A DNA stretch of 64,000 bases from NCBI RefSeq assembly GCF_039880525.1, contig NZ_CP156989.1:124001-188000 (forward strand), read 5' to 3'. Both the position numbers and the translations under genes were made by a program. The stretch comes from Agrococcus sp. ProA11 (lineage in GTDB: Bacteria > Actinomycetota > Actinomycetes > Actinomycetales > Microbacteriaceae). Positions 19,927 through 29,901 of the stretch are shown here, one piece after another (position 1 is the first letter of the stretch; each line of letters begins with the position of its first letter). The notes under the pieces are model-generated. The model saw only the letters and a program-made list of their open reading frames with translations. It ran no database searches and had not been told where the DNA came from.

Positions 19927-20538
19927 TCAGTGCACCTTGAAGTGGTCGAAGGGCTCGAGGCACGCGAGGCACTCGAAGTGGCTCTTGCAGGCGGTCGAGC
20001 CGAAGCGCGAGACCTCGCGGGTGCGGAGCGATCCGCAGCGCGGGCACTTGACGCCGATGGAGACCGGGATGGGGCCGGAGCGGGCGCCTGCCTGATGCGT
20101 GGGCGGCGCGATGCCGTACGCCTCGAGCTTGGCCTTGCCGGCCTCACTCATCCAGTCGGTGGTCCAGGCGGGGGAGAGCGTGAAGTCGACCGTGACGTCG
20201 CGGAAGCCCGCGGCGGTGAGCGCGAGCAGCACGTCGTCGCGCATCTGGTCGATCGCGGGGCAGCCCGAGTAAGTGGGGGTGAGCGTGACGCGCACGTCAT
20301 CGCCGTGCGTCTCGACCGCGCGCAGCACGCCGAGATCCTCGATCGTCAGCACCGGCACCTCGGGGTCGACGACGGCGGCGGCGATCTGCCAGGCCTCCTG
20401 CTGCCGGGTCGTGTCGGTCTCGTGACGCGCGCGGTCTGCGGCCGCGTGCTCCTCGACCTGCGAATGGCGCGCGCCTGCGGCCGCGTGCTCCTCGACCTGC
20501 GGGGTCTGCTGGGCGGCGGCGTGCGCGTGGCGGGTCAC
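19927..20538 (-). CDS. paaD: Phenylacetyl-CoA epoxidase assembly protein PaaD, repeat-derived N-terminus
   Basis: A 203-aa protein of the PaaD/SufT-like (DUF59) family, thought to help mature the iron centres of the PaaABCE complex. The core begins near residue 48 (VVDPEVPVLTIEDLGVLRAV). It continues through TYSGCPAIDQM and ends in a zinc-ribbon-like segment (CPRCGS, later CLACLEPF). The first 45 residues are unusual: QVEEHAAAGARHS is followed by QVEEHAAADRARH, a 13-residue tandem repeat encoded by an intergenic repeat family. GTG 20538 overlaps the paaC stop by GTGA. Confidence 0.88.
   Translation of the reverse strand: MTRHAHAAAQQTPQVEEHAAAGARHSQVEEHAAADRARHETDTTRQQEAWQIAAAVVDPEVPVLTIEDLGVLRAVETHGDDVRVTLTPTYSGCPAIDQMRDDVLLALTAAGFRDVTVDFTLSPAWTTDWMSEAGKAKLEAYGIAPPTHQAGARSGPIPVSIGVKCPRCGSLRTREVSRFGSTACKSHFECLACLEPFDHFKVH
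20416..20502. repeat. Family-2 repeat, 39-bp tandem duplication inside paaD
   Basis: Two tandem copies of a GC-rich repeat (…GGCCGCGTGCTCCTCGACCTGCG) with 39-base period lie inside the 5' part of paaD. The full unit, GGTCTCGTGACGCG at one end and CTCCTCGACCTGCG at the other, is also found between genes at 24896-24939 and 36204-36347. Because 39 is a multiple of three, the reading frame is kept. Confidence 0.85.
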
Positions 20539-21488
20539 CACGATGCCCCCGGATGCGAGCGGGCGAGCACCTGCATCTCGGCCAGCAGCGGGCCGAGGTG
20601 CGTCGAGTGCGTGCCGAAGCGGCCGCCACCGGAGGACTGCCCGATCTTCTTGTTGGTGAAGTCGGCTTCGGTGATCTCCGCCTCGGCCAGCACCGCGTTC
20701 CAGACCTCGTCGAAGCCCGCGCGGAGCGTCGACGGACGCGGCGCGATCCCCTCCAGGCGGTCGTGCAGCTCGTCGTCGCGGAACAGCTCTTCGGTGTACG
20801 GCCACAGGTCGGTGAGCGCCACGAGCATCCGCTCGCGCGAGAGCTCGGTGCCGCCGGCCAGGCGCAGCGTCCACTGCACGGCGTGGTCGCGGTGGTAGGC
20901 CACCTCCTTGACCGACTTCGCCGCGATGGCCGCGAGCGACGCATCCGTCGACTGCGCCATCGCGGTGTAGAGCTCCTGCATCCAGATCGCGGCGATGAGG
21001 CCGCGCGCGATGGTGTGCGCGAAGTCGCCGTTGGGCTGCTCGAAGAGCCACGCGCTGCGGAACTCCGGCTCGTCGCGGAAGTAGGCGAGGTCGTCCTCGG
21101 AGCGGCCGGATGCGGTGCCCGCGTAGTGCAGGAGGCTCCGCGCGTGGCCGAGCAGGTCGAGGGCGATGTTGCCGAGCGCCATGTCCTCCTCGAGCTCTGG
21201 CGCTCGCGAGATCCACCAGCCGAGCCGCTGGGAGAGGATCAGGGCGTCGTCGCCGAGCCGCAGCGCGAACTCCGCCACGTCGTCGGTCGCCTTCGCGGAG
21301 GGCACGCCCGAGAGCTCGGCTGCCAGGTCGAGCTCGTCGACGGTGACATCGCCGTGCACATCGGCCGCTTCGGCCTCGTACTCGGCGTTGACCGCGGCGG
21401 CGTCGCGCTGCTTGGGCTGTGCGCTCTCGCGCGGGTCGTCGGGCTGCGGATCGGCGGCGAGCTCGGCGTCGTTGAGCTGCGCGTTCAC
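20535..21488 (-). CDS. paaC: Phenylacetyl-CoA epoxidase structural subunit PaaC
   Basis: A 317-aa ferritin-like subunit that forms the (PaaAC)2 core with PaaA but lacks an active di-iron site. The family segments GDDALILSQRLGWWISRAPEL, LALGNIALDLLGHARSLLHY-like helices and VAYHRDHAVQWTLRLAGGT are clear, as is the C-terminal GRFGTHSTHLGPLLAEMQ. GTG 21488 overlaps the paaB stop by GTGA. The N-terminal 60 residues before the conserved domain are acidic and poorly conserved in character. Confidence 0.92.
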   Translation of the reverse strand: MNAQLNDAELAADPQPDDPRESAQPKQRDAAAVNAEYEAEAADVHGDVTVDELDLAAELSGVPSAKATDDVAEFALRLGDDALILSQRLGWWISRAPELEEDMALGNIALDLLGHARSLLHYAGTASGRSEDDLAYFRDEPEFRSAWLFEQPNGDFAHTIARGLIAAIWMQELYTAMAQSTDASLAAIAAKSVKEVAYHRDHAVQWTLRLAGGTELSRERMLVALTDLWPYTEELFRDDELHDRLEGIAPRPSTLRAGFDEVWNAVLAEAEITEADFTNKKIGQSSGGGRFGTHSTHLGPLLAEMQVLARSHPGASW

Positions 21489-21790
21489 AGGTGGGGGACC
21501 TCCGCGCTCTTCTCGTAGTACTTGGCGTGCCGGTAGTTCTTGCCGGCGGGGCTCTCGAAGAAGGCGCCCTTCTGGTCGGGGTCGCTCGTGGTGATCGCGG
21601 TGGAGCGCGCCACCCACACCGAGACGCCCTCGTTGCGCCTGGTGTACAGGTCGCGCGCGTTGCGCAGCGCCATCTCGTCGTCGGGCGCATGCAGCGAGCC
21701 GACGTGCACGTGGCTCAGGCCACGATTAGCGCGCACGAACACCTCATACAGCGGCCAGCCTTCGCCAGCGACGTTGCCGGGTGTTGCCAT
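21485..21790 (-). CDS. paaB: Phenylacetyl-CoA epoxidase subunit PaaB
   Basis: A 101-aa subunit that links the PaaAC heterodimers and the reductase. The family pattern WPLYEVFVRANRGLSHVHVG, then DLYTRRNEGVSVWVARS and KNYRHAKYYEKSAEVPHL, is unmistakable. ATG 21790 has a GGAG site in GAGGAGATTGAG. It is separated from paaA by 167 bases that hold a pair of palindromic repeats, then coupled to paaC by a GTGA overlap. Confidence 0.94.
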   Translation of the reverse strand: MATPGNVAGEGWPLYEVFVRANRGLSHVHVGSLHAPDDEMALRNARDLYTRRNEGVSVWVARSTAITTSDPDQKGAFFESPAGKNYRHAKYYEKSAEVPHL

Positions 21791-21820
21791 CTCAATCTCC
21801 TCGAATCCGTGTGTCTCGCT

Positions 21821-21948
21821 CGAGCTTCCCGAACCGGTGCGGTTCCCGCTCGAACGGCGCTCCTTGGGGAAGCTCGATCGTGTGTCTCTCGGCGAGCTTC
21901 CCGAAGCGGTGCGGTTTCCGTCCGCGAAGCGCCGTTCGGGGAAGCTCG
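21821..21948. repeat. Paired 56-bp palindromic repeats (72-bp period) between paaA and paaB
   Basis: Two copies, 21821-21876 and 21893-21948, each begin CGAGCTTCCC and end GGGGAAGCTCG and are 56 bases long. The start-to-start distance is 72 bases. The same element, in opposite orientation and with the same 72-base pairing, occurs between paaH and paaZ (28879-29006). Each can fold into a long hairpin in the paa mRNA. Confidence 0.9.
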
Positions 21949-21957
21949 ACAATCCGG

Positions 21958-22959
21958 TCAGGCGGCGATGCGCTCCCGCGCTGCCTGCTTCTCGGCGTAG
22001 GCGGCGGCGGCCTCGCGCACCCACGCGCCGTCCTCGTGCGCGTCGCGGCGGTGCTGGATGCGCTGCGCGTTGGCGGGGCCGCGGCCGGCGAGCACCTCGT
22101 TGAACTCGGTCCAGTCGATCTCCGACATGTCCCACTCGCCGCGCTCCTCGTTCCAGCGCAGGTTCGGATCCGGCAGCGTCAGCCCCAGCACCTCGGCCTG
22201 CGGCACGCACATGCCGACGAAGCGCTGACGCAGCTCGTCGTTCGAGAATCGCTTGATCTTCCACGCCATCGACTGCGCCGAGTTCGGCGACTCGTCGTCG
22301 GGCGGGCCGAACATCATCAGGCTCGGCCAGTACCAGCGGTTCACGGCGTCCTGCGCCATCTGGTGCTGCGCGGGCGTGCCCTGACTGAGCTCGAGCAGGA
22401 TCTCGAATCCCTGCCGCTGGTGGAACGACTCCTCCTTGCAGATGCGCACCATCGCGCGCCCGTAGGGTCCGTAGGAGGCGCGGCACAGCGGCACCTGGTT
22501 GCAGATCGCGGCGCCGTCGACGAGCCATCCGATCGCCCCCATGTCTGCCCAGGTGGGCGTGGGGTAGTTGAAGATCGACGAGTAGCGGGCGCGCGACTCG
22601 ATCAGCTGCTCGGTCATCTCGTCGCGGCTGATGCCGAGCGTCTGCGCGGCAGAGTAGAGGTAGAGCCCGTGGCCGGCCTCGTCCTGCACCTTGGCCATCA
22701 GGATGGCCTTGCGCTTGAGGCTGGGCGCGCGCGAGATCCAGTTGCCCTCCGGCTGCATCCCGATGATCTCGGAGTGCGCGTGCTGCGAGATCTGCCGCAC
22801 GAGCGTCTTCCGGTAGGCATCGGGCATCCAGTCGCGCGGCTCGATGCGCTGGTCTGCCTCGATGATCGCGTCGAATCGGGCCTGCGCCTCGGCGCGTTCC
22901 GCGTCGGTCATCTCCTGCTCGCCTTGGCGAGCGGATGCATCTGGTGCCGTCAGCGTCAT
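21958..22959 (-). CDS. paaA: Phenylacetyl-CoA epoxidase catalytic subunit PaaA
   Basis: A 333-aa di-iron monooxygenase subunit that adds oxygen across the ring of phenylacetyl-CoA. The ferritin-like helices carry the iron-ligand motifs [17 protein letters not shown] and [16 protein letters not shown], together with [15 protein letters not shown]. The C-terminal part ([18 protein letters not shown]) is typical. ATG 22959 has GGAGGAG upstream. It is the first gene of the leftward operon and lies directly downstream of the PaaR-type operator at 22996-23017. Confidence 0.94.
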   Translation of the reverse strand: MTLTAPDASARQGEQEMTDAERAEAQARFDAIIEADQRIEPRDWMPDAYRKTLVRQISQHAHSEIIGMQPEGNWISRAPSLKRKAILMAKVQDEAGHGLYLYSAAQTLGISRDEMTEQLIESRARYSSIFNYPTPTWADMGAIGWLVDGAAICNQVPLCRASYGPYGRAMVRICKEESFHQRQGFEILLELSQGTPAQHQMAQDAVNRWYWPSLMMFGPPDDESPNSAQSMAWKIKRFSNDELRQRFVGMCVPQAEVLGLTLPDPNLRWNEERGEWDMSEIDWTEFNEVLAGRGPANAQRIQHRRDAHEDGAWVREAAAAYAEKQAARERIAA

Positions 22960-22995
22960 CGTCGACTCCTCCCTCGTTGCGCCCGGACACGAATT

Positions 22996-23024
22996 AGTGA
23001 CCGAACGTTCAGTAAGTATATACT
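22996..23024. promoter_or_regulatory. Probable PaaR operator and divergent paaA/paaI promoter
   Basis: The core ACCGAACGTTCAGT is an imperfect palindrome centred at 23006/23007. It is followed by the overlapping -10-like sequences TATACT on the plus strand (23019-23024) and on the minus strand (23020-23015). A near-identical site, sharing CGAATTAGTGACCG, lies upstream of paaJ at 31877-31898. The pattern resembles the TetR-type PaaR site described for Corynebacterium glutamicum as I recall it. PaaR here is encoded at 24968-25570. Confidence 0.75.
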
Positions 23025-23079
23025 CGCGGGGTGCGGACCTGCAACGGGCCCGGATGACACCGAACGCAATGGAGCGTGC

Positions 23080-23535
23080 ATGCCACTGCAGACGACCAGG
23101 GACGAGACCTGGCTGGCCACGATCATGGCCGAGACCGACCGCGCGAAGGTCGCCTTCGGGATCGAGATCGCCGAGCTCGAGCGGGGCCGCGCGGTCCTGA
23201 CGATGCCGATCGCCGAATCGATGGTGAACGGCTTCGGCATCACGCACGGCGGCTTGGTCTTCACGCTGGCCGACACCGCCTTCGCCTACGCCTGCAACGA
23301 GGATGCGCACGTGACGGTCGCCTCCGGCGCCGACATCACCTTCGCGAAGGCGACGCACGCCGGGCAGACGCTCACCGCCACCGCCGAGCGCCGCTGGAAG
23401 AGCGGCCGCAACGGCATCTACGACGTGACCATCGTCGATGAGACGGGCGAGACGGTCGCCGAGTTCCGCGGCCGCTCCTTCACCACGAACCGCACGGCAC
23501 CCGCGGCGCCCGAGGGCGCCGGCGGCCCTGCCTGA
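23080..23535 (+). CDS. paaI: Hydroxyphenylacetyl-CoA thioesterase PaaI
   Basis: A 151-aa hot-dog-fold thioesterase. It should release CoA from dead-end paa intermediates. The motif [24 protein letters not shown] contains the catalytic Asp and the His-Gly-Gly loop, and [20 protein letters not shown] is the second strand pair. ATG 23080 is chosen on GGAG five bases before it; an ATG at 23069 is out of context. It starts the rightward paaI-paaK unit, divergent from paaA across the PaaR-type operator. Confidence 0.9.
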   Translation: MPLQTTRDETWLATIMAETDRAKVAFGIEIAELERGRAVLTMPIAESMVNGFGITHGGLVFTLADTAFAYACNEDAHVTVASGADITFAKATHAGQTLTATAERRWKSGRNGIYDVTIVDETGETVAEFRGRSFTTNRTAPAAPEGAGGPA

Positions 23536-23556
23536 TCTCGAACGACAGGAGCAACG

Positions 23557-24885
23557 ATGCCCACCGAGCCCACCGCGTCCGACCACCTTCTCGCCGCGGA
23601 GGATCTGCGCGACGAGGGCGAGCGCCTCTCGCTCGACGAGCTGCGCGCGCTGCAGCTGACCCGCCTGCAGGAGACCGTGCGGCACGCGTACGCGAACGTG
23701 CCGACCTACACGCGCAAGCTCGACGAGGCCGGCGTGCATCCGGATGACATCCGGGAACTCTCCGACCTGCAGCGGCTGCCGTTCACGACCAAGGAGGATC
23801 TGCGCCAGTCGTACCCCTTCGGCATGTTCGCGGTACCGATGGCGCAGGTGGCGCGCATCCACGCCTCCTCCGGCACCACCGGCCGCCCGACCGTCGTCGG
23901 CTACACGAAGGATGACCTCGACGTGTGGGCCGAGGTCGTCGCGCGCTCGCTGCGCGCCTCGGGCGTGCGCCCGGGCATGAAGGTGCACAACGCCTACGGC
24001 TACGGCCTCTTCACCGGTGGGCAGGGTGCACACGCGGGCATCGAGCGCCTCGGTGCGACGGTGATCCCCGTCTCCGGCGGCCAGACGGCGCGGCAGGTGC
24101 AGCTGATCCGCGACTTCGAGCCTGACGCGATCATGTGCACGCCCTCGTACCTGCTGACGATCGCGGATGCGTTCGAGGATGCCGGGCTGGACCCGCGCGA
24201 GACGTCGATCAAGGTCGCCATCTGCGGCGCAGAGCCGTGGACCAACGAGATGCGGCTCGAGCTCGAGCGGCGCATGGGCATCGATGCCGTCGACATCTAC
24301 GGGCTCTCGGAGGTCATGGGGCCGGGTGTCGGCAGCGAGTTCGCCTCCACCAAGGATGGTCCGACGATCTGGGAGGACCACTTCCTGCCGGAGATCATCG
24401 ACGGCGAGACCGGAGCGCAGCTCGGCGATGGCGAGATGGGCGAGCTCGTGTTCACCTCGCTGACGAAGCAGGCGTTCCCGGTGATCCGCTACCGCACGCG
24501 CGACCTGACGCGGCTGCTGCCCGGCAGTGCGCAGCCGACGATGCGGCGCATCGAGAAGATCACCGGCCGCAACGACGACATGCTCATCGTGCGCGGCGTC
24601 AACATCTTCCCGACCCAGATCGAGGAGATCGTGCTCGAGATCGAGCACCTGACGCCGCACTTCATCCTCGAGCTCGTCAACCGCGGCCGCATGGATGGCC
24701 TGGTCGTGAAGATCGAGTGCACGCCGGGCCTGAAGCCGGTCGTGTCGACCGCGGCAGCCGAGGTGCTGAAGCTGCGAGTGAAGGAGCGCATCGGCACGAC
24801 GGTCGACGTGGAGGTCGTGCCGAGCGGCTCGCTGCCGCGCTCGGAGGGCAAGTACAAGCGCGTCTACGACCTGCGCGACAAGTGA
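23557..24885 (+). CDS. paaK: Phenylacetate-CoA ligase
   Basis: The 442-aa AMP-forming ligase makes phenylacetyl-CoA from phenylacetate, ATP and CoA, the entry step of the pathway. The P-loop-like ATP motif [16 protein letters not shown], the adenylate motif [11 protein letters not shown], the hinge region [21 protein letters not shown] and the C-terminal catalytic lysine region [13 protein letters not shown] are all present. An AGGAG site precedes the ATG. It follows paaI by 21 bases and precedes paaR, from which it is separated by a family-2 repeat that can fold as a hairpin. Confidence 0.94.
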   Translation: MPTEPTASDHLLAAEDLRDEGERLSLDELRALQLTRLQETVRHAYANVPTYTRKLDEAGVHPDDIRELSDLQRLPFTTKEDLRQSYPFGMFAVPMAQVARIHASSGTTGRPTVVGYTKDDLDVWAEVVARSLRASGVRPGMKVHNAYGYGLFTGGQGAHAGIERLGATVIPVSGGQTARQVQLIRDFEPDAIMCTPSYLLTIADAFEDAGLDPRETSIKVAICGAEPWTNEMRLELERRMGIDAVDIYGLSEVMGPGVGSEFASTKDGPTIWEDHFLPEIIDGETGAQLGDGEMGELVFTSLTKQAFPVIRYRTRDLTRLLPGSAQPTMRRIEKITGRNDDMLIVRGVNIFPTQIEEIVLEIEHLTPHFILELVNRGRMDGLVVKIECTPGLKPVVSTAAAEVLKLRVKERIGTTVDVEVVPSGSLPRSEGKYKRVYDLRDK

Positions 24886-24895
24886 GTCCGCTCCC

Positions 24896-24939
24896 GCAGG
24901 TCGCGGAGCGCGCGGCATCGCCGCGCGCGTCACGAGACC
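24896..24939. repeat. Family-2 repeat copy between paaK and paaR
   Basis: GCAGGTCGCGGAGC at the left and GCGCGTCACGAGACC at the right match the reverse complement of the paaD repeat. The middle GCGCGCGGC-ATC-GCCGCGCGC forms a perfect 9-bp hairpin. It lies 10 bases after the paaK stop codon, so it may end or attenuate the paaIK transcript. Confidence 0.75.
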
Positions 24940-24967
24940 GGTCCGCCGACGCTGACAAGATGGTCCG

Positions 24968-25570
24968 ATGACCGCCACCGAGCCCGTCGCCCGCCGCGGC
25001 CGCCCCGGCTACGACCGCGACTCGATGCTCGAGGTCGTCGTCGAGGCCTTCAACGAGCGCGGCTATGACGCCACCTCGCTCGGCGTGCTCGCCGAGCGGC
25101 TCGGACTGTCGAAGTCAGCGATCTACCACCACTTCGACTCCAAGGAGCAGATGCTCGAGGTCGTGCTCGGCAAGGCGCTCGACGCGCTCGACGACGTCTT
25201 CGACGCGCCGGAGGCGACGACCGGGCCGGTGCAGGACCGCATCCGCTACGTCGTCCGCGGCGCGGTGCTCGTGCTCGCCGAGCGCAAGCCCTACGTGACG
25301 CTGCTGCTGCGCCTGCGCGGCAACACCGCGGTTGAGCGGGCGGCGGTCGAGCGTCGACGCGCCATCGACGCGAAGATGCGGGCGCTCTTCGAGCTCGCGC
25401 GCGACGAGGGAACGCTGCGCGCCGACATCGATCCCCGCGTCGCCGAGCGCCTCACGTTCGGCATGGTCAACTCCACCGTCGAGTGGTACCGCCCCGAGGG
25501 CCGCACCACGCCCGACGAGCTCGCGGATGCCGTGCTCGCCTACGTCGATGCGGGGCTCATCGCGCGCTGA
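24968..25570 (+). CDS. paaR: TetR-family regulator, probable phenylacetate repressor PaaR
   Basis: A 200-aa TetR repressor. The helix-turn-helix is in residues about 17-60 ([20 protein letters not shown], then [20 protein letters not shown]). The remaining helical domain would bind the inducer, most likely phenylacetyl-CoA as reported for TetR-type PaaR proteins. Its place at the end of paaIK, together with two matching palindromes in front of the two paa operons, supports control of the whole regulon. No recognisable operator lies directly in front of its own start. Confidence 0.85.
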   Translation: MTATEPVARRGRPGYDRDSMLEVVVEAFNERGYDATSLGVLAERLGLSKSAIYHHFDSKEQMLEVVLGKALDALDDVFDAPEATTGPVQDRIRYVVRGAVLVLAERKPYVTLLLRLRGNTAVERAAVERRRAIDAKMRALFELARDEGTLRADIDPRVAERLTFGMVNSTVEWYRPEGRTTPDELADAVLAYVDAGLIAR

Positions 25571-25661
25571 GCCGTCCCGCCGAGGCGCTGCTCGCGCCCC
25601 CGCCGCCATGGCGACGGGGGCGCCGACCCGCGCCGCGCGCACTCCTGCGAGCCTAGCAATA

Positions 25662-26523
<862 letters not shown>

Positions 26524-26538
26524 CGCGGCAAACGCGAG

Positions 26539-26562
26539 GCGGGGGTCCTTCGGGACCCCCGC
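26539..26562 (+). terminator. Rho-independent terminator after the rpf-like gene
   Basis: GCGGGGGTCC and GGACCCCCGC form a perfect 10-bp stem with a stable TTCG tetraloop, followed by TTTCGT. It starts 16 bases after the stop codon and is the strongest classical terminator in the window. Confidence 0.92.
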
Positions 26563-26606
26563 TTTCGTCGTCTCGCGCCCGGCGCTGCCTCGCCCTGCCG
26601 GGTTCC

Positions 26607-26736
26607 GGTACCAAACGGTCGCCTCGCGCCTGACCGCGCGACACATCCGTACCGGTCGCGGCACGCCTTGCCTCCCGGCTCCGCGCTCCGGTACCGAAGT
26701 GTCGCGTGGCGTGGGCGGAGGCGACACTTCGGTACC
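26607..26736. repeat. GGTACC 47-bp palindromic elements, cluster A (2 copies)
   Basis: Copy A1 (26607-26653) is degenerate; copy A2 (26690-26736) is perfect: GGTACCGAAGTGTCGC, 15 bases, then GCGACACTTCGGTACC. Both have exactly the same 16-15-16 layout as nine other copies at 48948-51265. They lie between the convergent rpf-like and paaZ genes. Confidence 0.92.
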
Positions 26737-26786
26737 GATGCCGCGCGACCGGCCGACCCCGCAGCGGGAGCCGGCCGGCGCGCAGG

Positions 26787-28853
26787 TCAGGCCTGCGGCT
26801 GCGTCTTCGCGACGTAGGTGAGCAGGTCGTACTGCGCGACGACCTCGTCGTCCTGGTTGGTCAGCACCGCATCCCAGCGCACCTCGCCGTACTCGTCGGT
26901 CTCGCGCGGCGTGATCTGCTTCGCGGTCAGGGTGACGCGCAGGGTGTCGCCGGGGGAGACCGGCGTCATGAAGCGCAGGTTGTCGAGACCGGTGTTCGCG
27001 AGCACGGGGCCGGGCGCGGGCTCGACGAAGAGCCCGGCAGCGAACGACAGCAGCAGGTAGCCGTGCGCGACGCGACCCGGGAAGAACGGGTTCGCCTCGG
27101 CGGCCTCCTGGTTCATGTGGGCATAGAACGTGTCGCCCGTGAACTCGGCGAAGTGCTCGATGTCGTCGAGCGTGATCTCGCGCCGCTCCGACACGACCCG
27201 GTCGCCGATCTCGAGCTCCGCCAGCGACTTCCGGAACGGGTGCGGGGGCTCGGTCGAGGCCGGGGCACCCGAGTGCCACACGCCCGTGACCGCGGTCAGC
27301 ATGGCGGGGGAGCCCTGGATGGCCGTGCGCTGCATGTGGTGGAGCACCGAGCGGATGCCGCCCAGCTCCTCACCGCCGCCGGCGCGACCCGGGCCGCCGT
27401 GCACGAGCATCGGCAGCGGCGAGCCGTGCCCCGTGGAGGCGCGCGCGTCGTCGCGATCGAGCAGCAGGATGCGGCCGTTGTGCGCCGCGATGCGCCGCGT
27501 GAGCTCGCCGACGAACGCGCCGTCGTAGCTTGCGACCGAGGTGACGAGCGAGCCGCCGCCGCGGGCGACGAGCTCTGCTGCCTGCTCGGGGCTGCCGTAC
27601 TCGACCAGCGATGACACCGGGCCGAAGGCCTCGACCGAGTGCAGTGCCTCGGCCTCCGCGTCGGTGAAGGCGAGCAGCGTCGGCGCGACGAAGGCGCCCT
27701 CCTCTGCGGCTCCCATCGAGCCGTCGGCCAGCCGCACCGAGGCGGCGTCGCCGCCGACCACGACGCGGCCGCCGCCCTCGCGCAGCTTCATGACCTGCTG
27801 CAGCACCTCGTCGCGCTGCTCGACGGAGGCGAGCGGGCCCATGGTGACGCCCTCGCCGCGCGGGTCGCCGAGCACCACCTTCGCGGCGATGCGCGCCTCG
27901 ACCGCGGCAGCCACCGCATCGGTCATGCCCGTCGGCACGATCGCCCGACGGATGGCCGTGCACTTCTGCCCGGCCTTCGACGTCATCTCGGTGACGAGGC
28001 CGCGCACGAAGGCGTCGAACTCGGGCGTGCCCTCGACGGCATCCGGGCCGAGCACGGAGGCGTTGATCGAGTCGGTCTCTGCCGTGAAGCGCACGCCGCG
28101 GGCCTGCACCGCGTCGTGGCGGCGCAGTGCGTCGGCGGTCGAGGCGCTGCCCGTGAAGCCGACGGTGTCGCCGAGCTGCAGGTGGTCGAGCAGATCGCGG
28201 GCGGAGCCGTTGACGATCTGGACGGCGCCGGCGGGGAGGAGGCCCGACTCGGCCAGGATGCGCACCATGTGCTCGGCGACGAAGCCCGTCGGGGTGGCGG
28301 GCTTGATGACGGTCGGCATGCCGGCGAGGAAGGCCGGCGCGAGCTTCTCGAGCGAGCCCCAGACGGGGAAGTTGAAGGCGTTGATCTGCACCGCGACGCC
28401 CGGCAGGGTCGTGCAGATGTGGCGGGCGAGGAACGAGCCGTCCTTCGACAGCGGCTCGACCGCGCCGTCGAGGTAGACGGTCGACTGCGGCATCTCGCGG
28501 CGGCCCTTCGACGAGTACGTGAAGAGCACGCCGATGCCGCCGTCGATGTCGACCCACGAATCCGCCTTCGTGGCACCCGACTGATAGCTGAGGTCGTAGA
28601 GCTCCTGCTTGCGCTCGGTCAGCGCGATCGCGAACTGCTTCAGCAGGATGGCGCGCTGGTGGAAGGTGAGGGGCGCGAGGCTGTGCTGGCCGATCGTGCG
28701 CGCGTGGTCGAGGGCGGCGACGGTGTCGAGGCCGTTCGCGCTCACGCGCACGACCTCCTCGCCGGTGCTCGCGTCGCGCACGACGGTCGCGTCGCTCGCG
28801 TCGGTGGGCTCCCACCATGCGTCCTGGATGTAGCTGGGCAGCAGTCGAGTCAT
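26787..28853 (-). CDS. paaZ: Bifunctional ring-opening protein PaaZ (aldehyde dehydrogenase + oxepin-CoA hydrolase)
   Basis: A 688-aa two-domain enzyme. The C-terminal MaoC-like hydratase (from about residue 540; TGDTFYAHMNQEAAEANPFF, PGRVAHGYLLLSFAAG) opens oxepin-CoA to an aldehyde. The N-terminal aldehyde dehydrogenase then oxidises it (VAVQINAFNFPVWGSLEKLA, GFTGSAST, catalytic Cys in SKAGQKCTAIRR). ATG 28853 has an AAGGA site; the longer upstream frame runs through the palindromic repeats and is rejected. It is the last gene of the paaJ-F-H-Z unit and is set apart from paaH by a pair of 56-bp repeats. Confidence 0.94.
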   Translation of the reverse strand: MTRLLPSYIQDAWWEPTDASDATVVRDASTGEEVVRVSANGLDTVAALDHARTIGQHSLAPLTFHQRAILLKQFAIALTERKQELYDLSYQSGATKADSWVDIDGGIGVLFTYSSKGRREMPQSTVYLDGAVEPLSKDGSFLARHICTTLPGVAVQINAFNFPVWGSLEKLAPAFLAGMPTVIKPATPTGFVAEHMVRILAESGLLPAGAVQIVNGSARDLLDHLQLGDTVGFTGSASTADALRRHDAVQARGVRFTAETDSINASVLGPDAVEGTPEFDAFVRGLVTEMTSKAGQKCTAIRRAIVPTGMTDAVAAAVEARIAAKVVLGDPRGEGVTMGPLASVEQRDEVLQQVMKLREGGGRVVVGGDAASVRLADGSMGAAEEGAFVAPTLLAFTDAEAEALHSVEAFGPVSSLVEYGSPEQAAELVARGGGSLVTSVASYDGAFVGELTRRIAAHNGRILLLDRDDARASTGHGSPLPMLVHGGPGRAGGGEELGGIRSVLHHMQRTAIQGSPAMLTAVTGVWHSGAPASTEPPHPFRKSLAELEIGDRVVSERREITLDDIEHFAEFTGDTFYAHMNQEAAEANPFFPGRVAHGYLLLSFAAGLFVEPAPGPVLANTGLDNLRFMTPVSPGDTLRVTLTAKQITPRETDEYGEVRWDAVLTNQDDEVVAQYDLLTYVAKTQPQA

Positions 28854-28878
28854 CGTCGATCCTTCGTCTCGTCGTCGT

Positions 28879-29006
28879 CGAGCGTCCCCGAATCGAGCGG
28901 TTCGGTGCGGAACCGCTCCGTCTCGGGAAGCTCGGCGGTGGGTGCGGGGGCGAGCGTCCCCGAATCGAGCGGTTCGGGGTGGAACCGCGCCGTTTCGGGA
29001 AGCTCG
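28879..29006. repeat. Paired 56-bp palindromic repeats (72-bp period) between paaH and paaZ
   Basis: Copies at 28879-28934 and 28951-29006 each run from CGAGCGTCCCCGAA to CGGGAAGCTCG. They are 56 bases long with 72-base period, the reverse orientation of the pair between paaA and paaB. The first copy also contains a perfect inner stem, GAGCGGTTC and GAACCGCTC around six bases. Confidence 0.9.
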
Positions 29007-29019
29007 ACGGTTGGGGGCG

Positions 29020-29901
29020 TCACGCGTCGTGCCAGTCGTAGAAGCCGCGGCCGGACTTCTTGCCGAGGCGGCCGTCGGCGACCATGTCGCGCAGCAGCTG
29101 CGGCGGCGCGAAGCGGTCGCCCAGGTCGCGGTGCAGCTGCTCGGCGATGCCGAGCCGCACATCCAGGCCGACGATGTCGGTGGTGCGCAGCGGCCCCACC
29201 GGGTGCTTGTAGCCGAGCTCCATCGCCGCGTCGATGTCGCCGGGGCTCGCGACGCCCTCCTCGACCATGCGGATGGCCTCCAGTCCGATCGCGACACCGA
29301 GCCTCGAGCTCGCGAAGCCGGGCGCGTCATGCACGGTCACGGGCGTCTTGCCGATCGCCTCGACCCATGCGCGGGCGTCGTTCGCGAGCCGCGGCTCGGT
29401 CGCGTCGCCCAGCACGATCTCGACCAGGGCGGATGCGGGGACCGGGTTGAAGAAGTGCAGGCCCAGGAACCGCTCGGGGCGGTCGAGGCGAGTCGCCAAG
29501 CGATCGATGGAGATGGAGGAGGTGTTGCTCGCGAGCGCCGCATGGGAGCCGAGGACGGCCTCGACGCGGGCCAGCGCATCCGCCTTCAGATCCTCGTCCT
29601 CGGGCACCGCCTCGACCACGAGGTCGCTCTCGTCGAACGCGCTGACGTCGAGCGCGACCGCGATGCGGCCCTCGAGCTCGACGAGCGACTCCGACCAGCC
29701 GCGCTCGACGCTCTTGCGCAGGCTCGCGGTGACGCGCTCGCGAGCGGCGTCGGCCGCGGCCGCGTCCCGCTCGACGACCACCACCTGGCTGCCCGCGAGC
29801 ACGAAGGCGTGCGCGATCCCGGCGCCCATGCGTCCGCCGCCGAGCACACCGACGCGCTCGGGGGCGCCGGCACCGAGCACAGCATCCGTCTGGTCGTTCA
29901 T
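29020..29901 (-). CDS. paaH: 3-hydroxyadipyl-CoA dehydrogenase (PaaH-like)
   Basis: A 293-aa NAD-dependent 3-hydroxyacyl-CoA dehydrogenase that oxidises 3-hydroxyadipyl-CoA in the beta-oxidation part of the pathway. The Rossmann motif GVLGGGRMGAGIAHAF, the SNTSSISIDRLA loop and the catalytic-site segment GLHFFNPVPASALVEIV (His-Asn) are present. The C-terminal domain has DAPGFASSRLGVAIGLEA and ends KKSGRGFYDW. Its ATG overlaps the paaF stop by ATGA. The length fits the single-module PaaH type. Confidence 0.9.
   Translation of the reverse strand: MNDQTDAVLGAGAPERVGVLGGGRMGAGIAHAFVLAGSQVVVVERDAAAADAARERVTASLRKSVERGWSESLVELEGRIAVALDVSAFDESDLVVEAVPEDEDLKADALARVEAVLGSHAALASNTSSISIDRLATRLDRPERFLGLHFFNPVPASALVEIVLGDATEPRLANDARAWVEAIGKTPVTVHDAPGFASSRLGVAIGLEAIRMVEEGVASPGDIDAAMELGYKHPVGPLRTTDIVGLDVRLGIAEQLHRDLGDRFAPPQLLRDMVADGRLGKKSGRGFYDWHDA

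Noticed and set aside
18783-20147. Longer PaaE beginning inside paaD
   Set aside because: The first 70 residues would be antisense-like sequence in the wrong frame of paaD; GTG 19925 directly follows the paaD stop.
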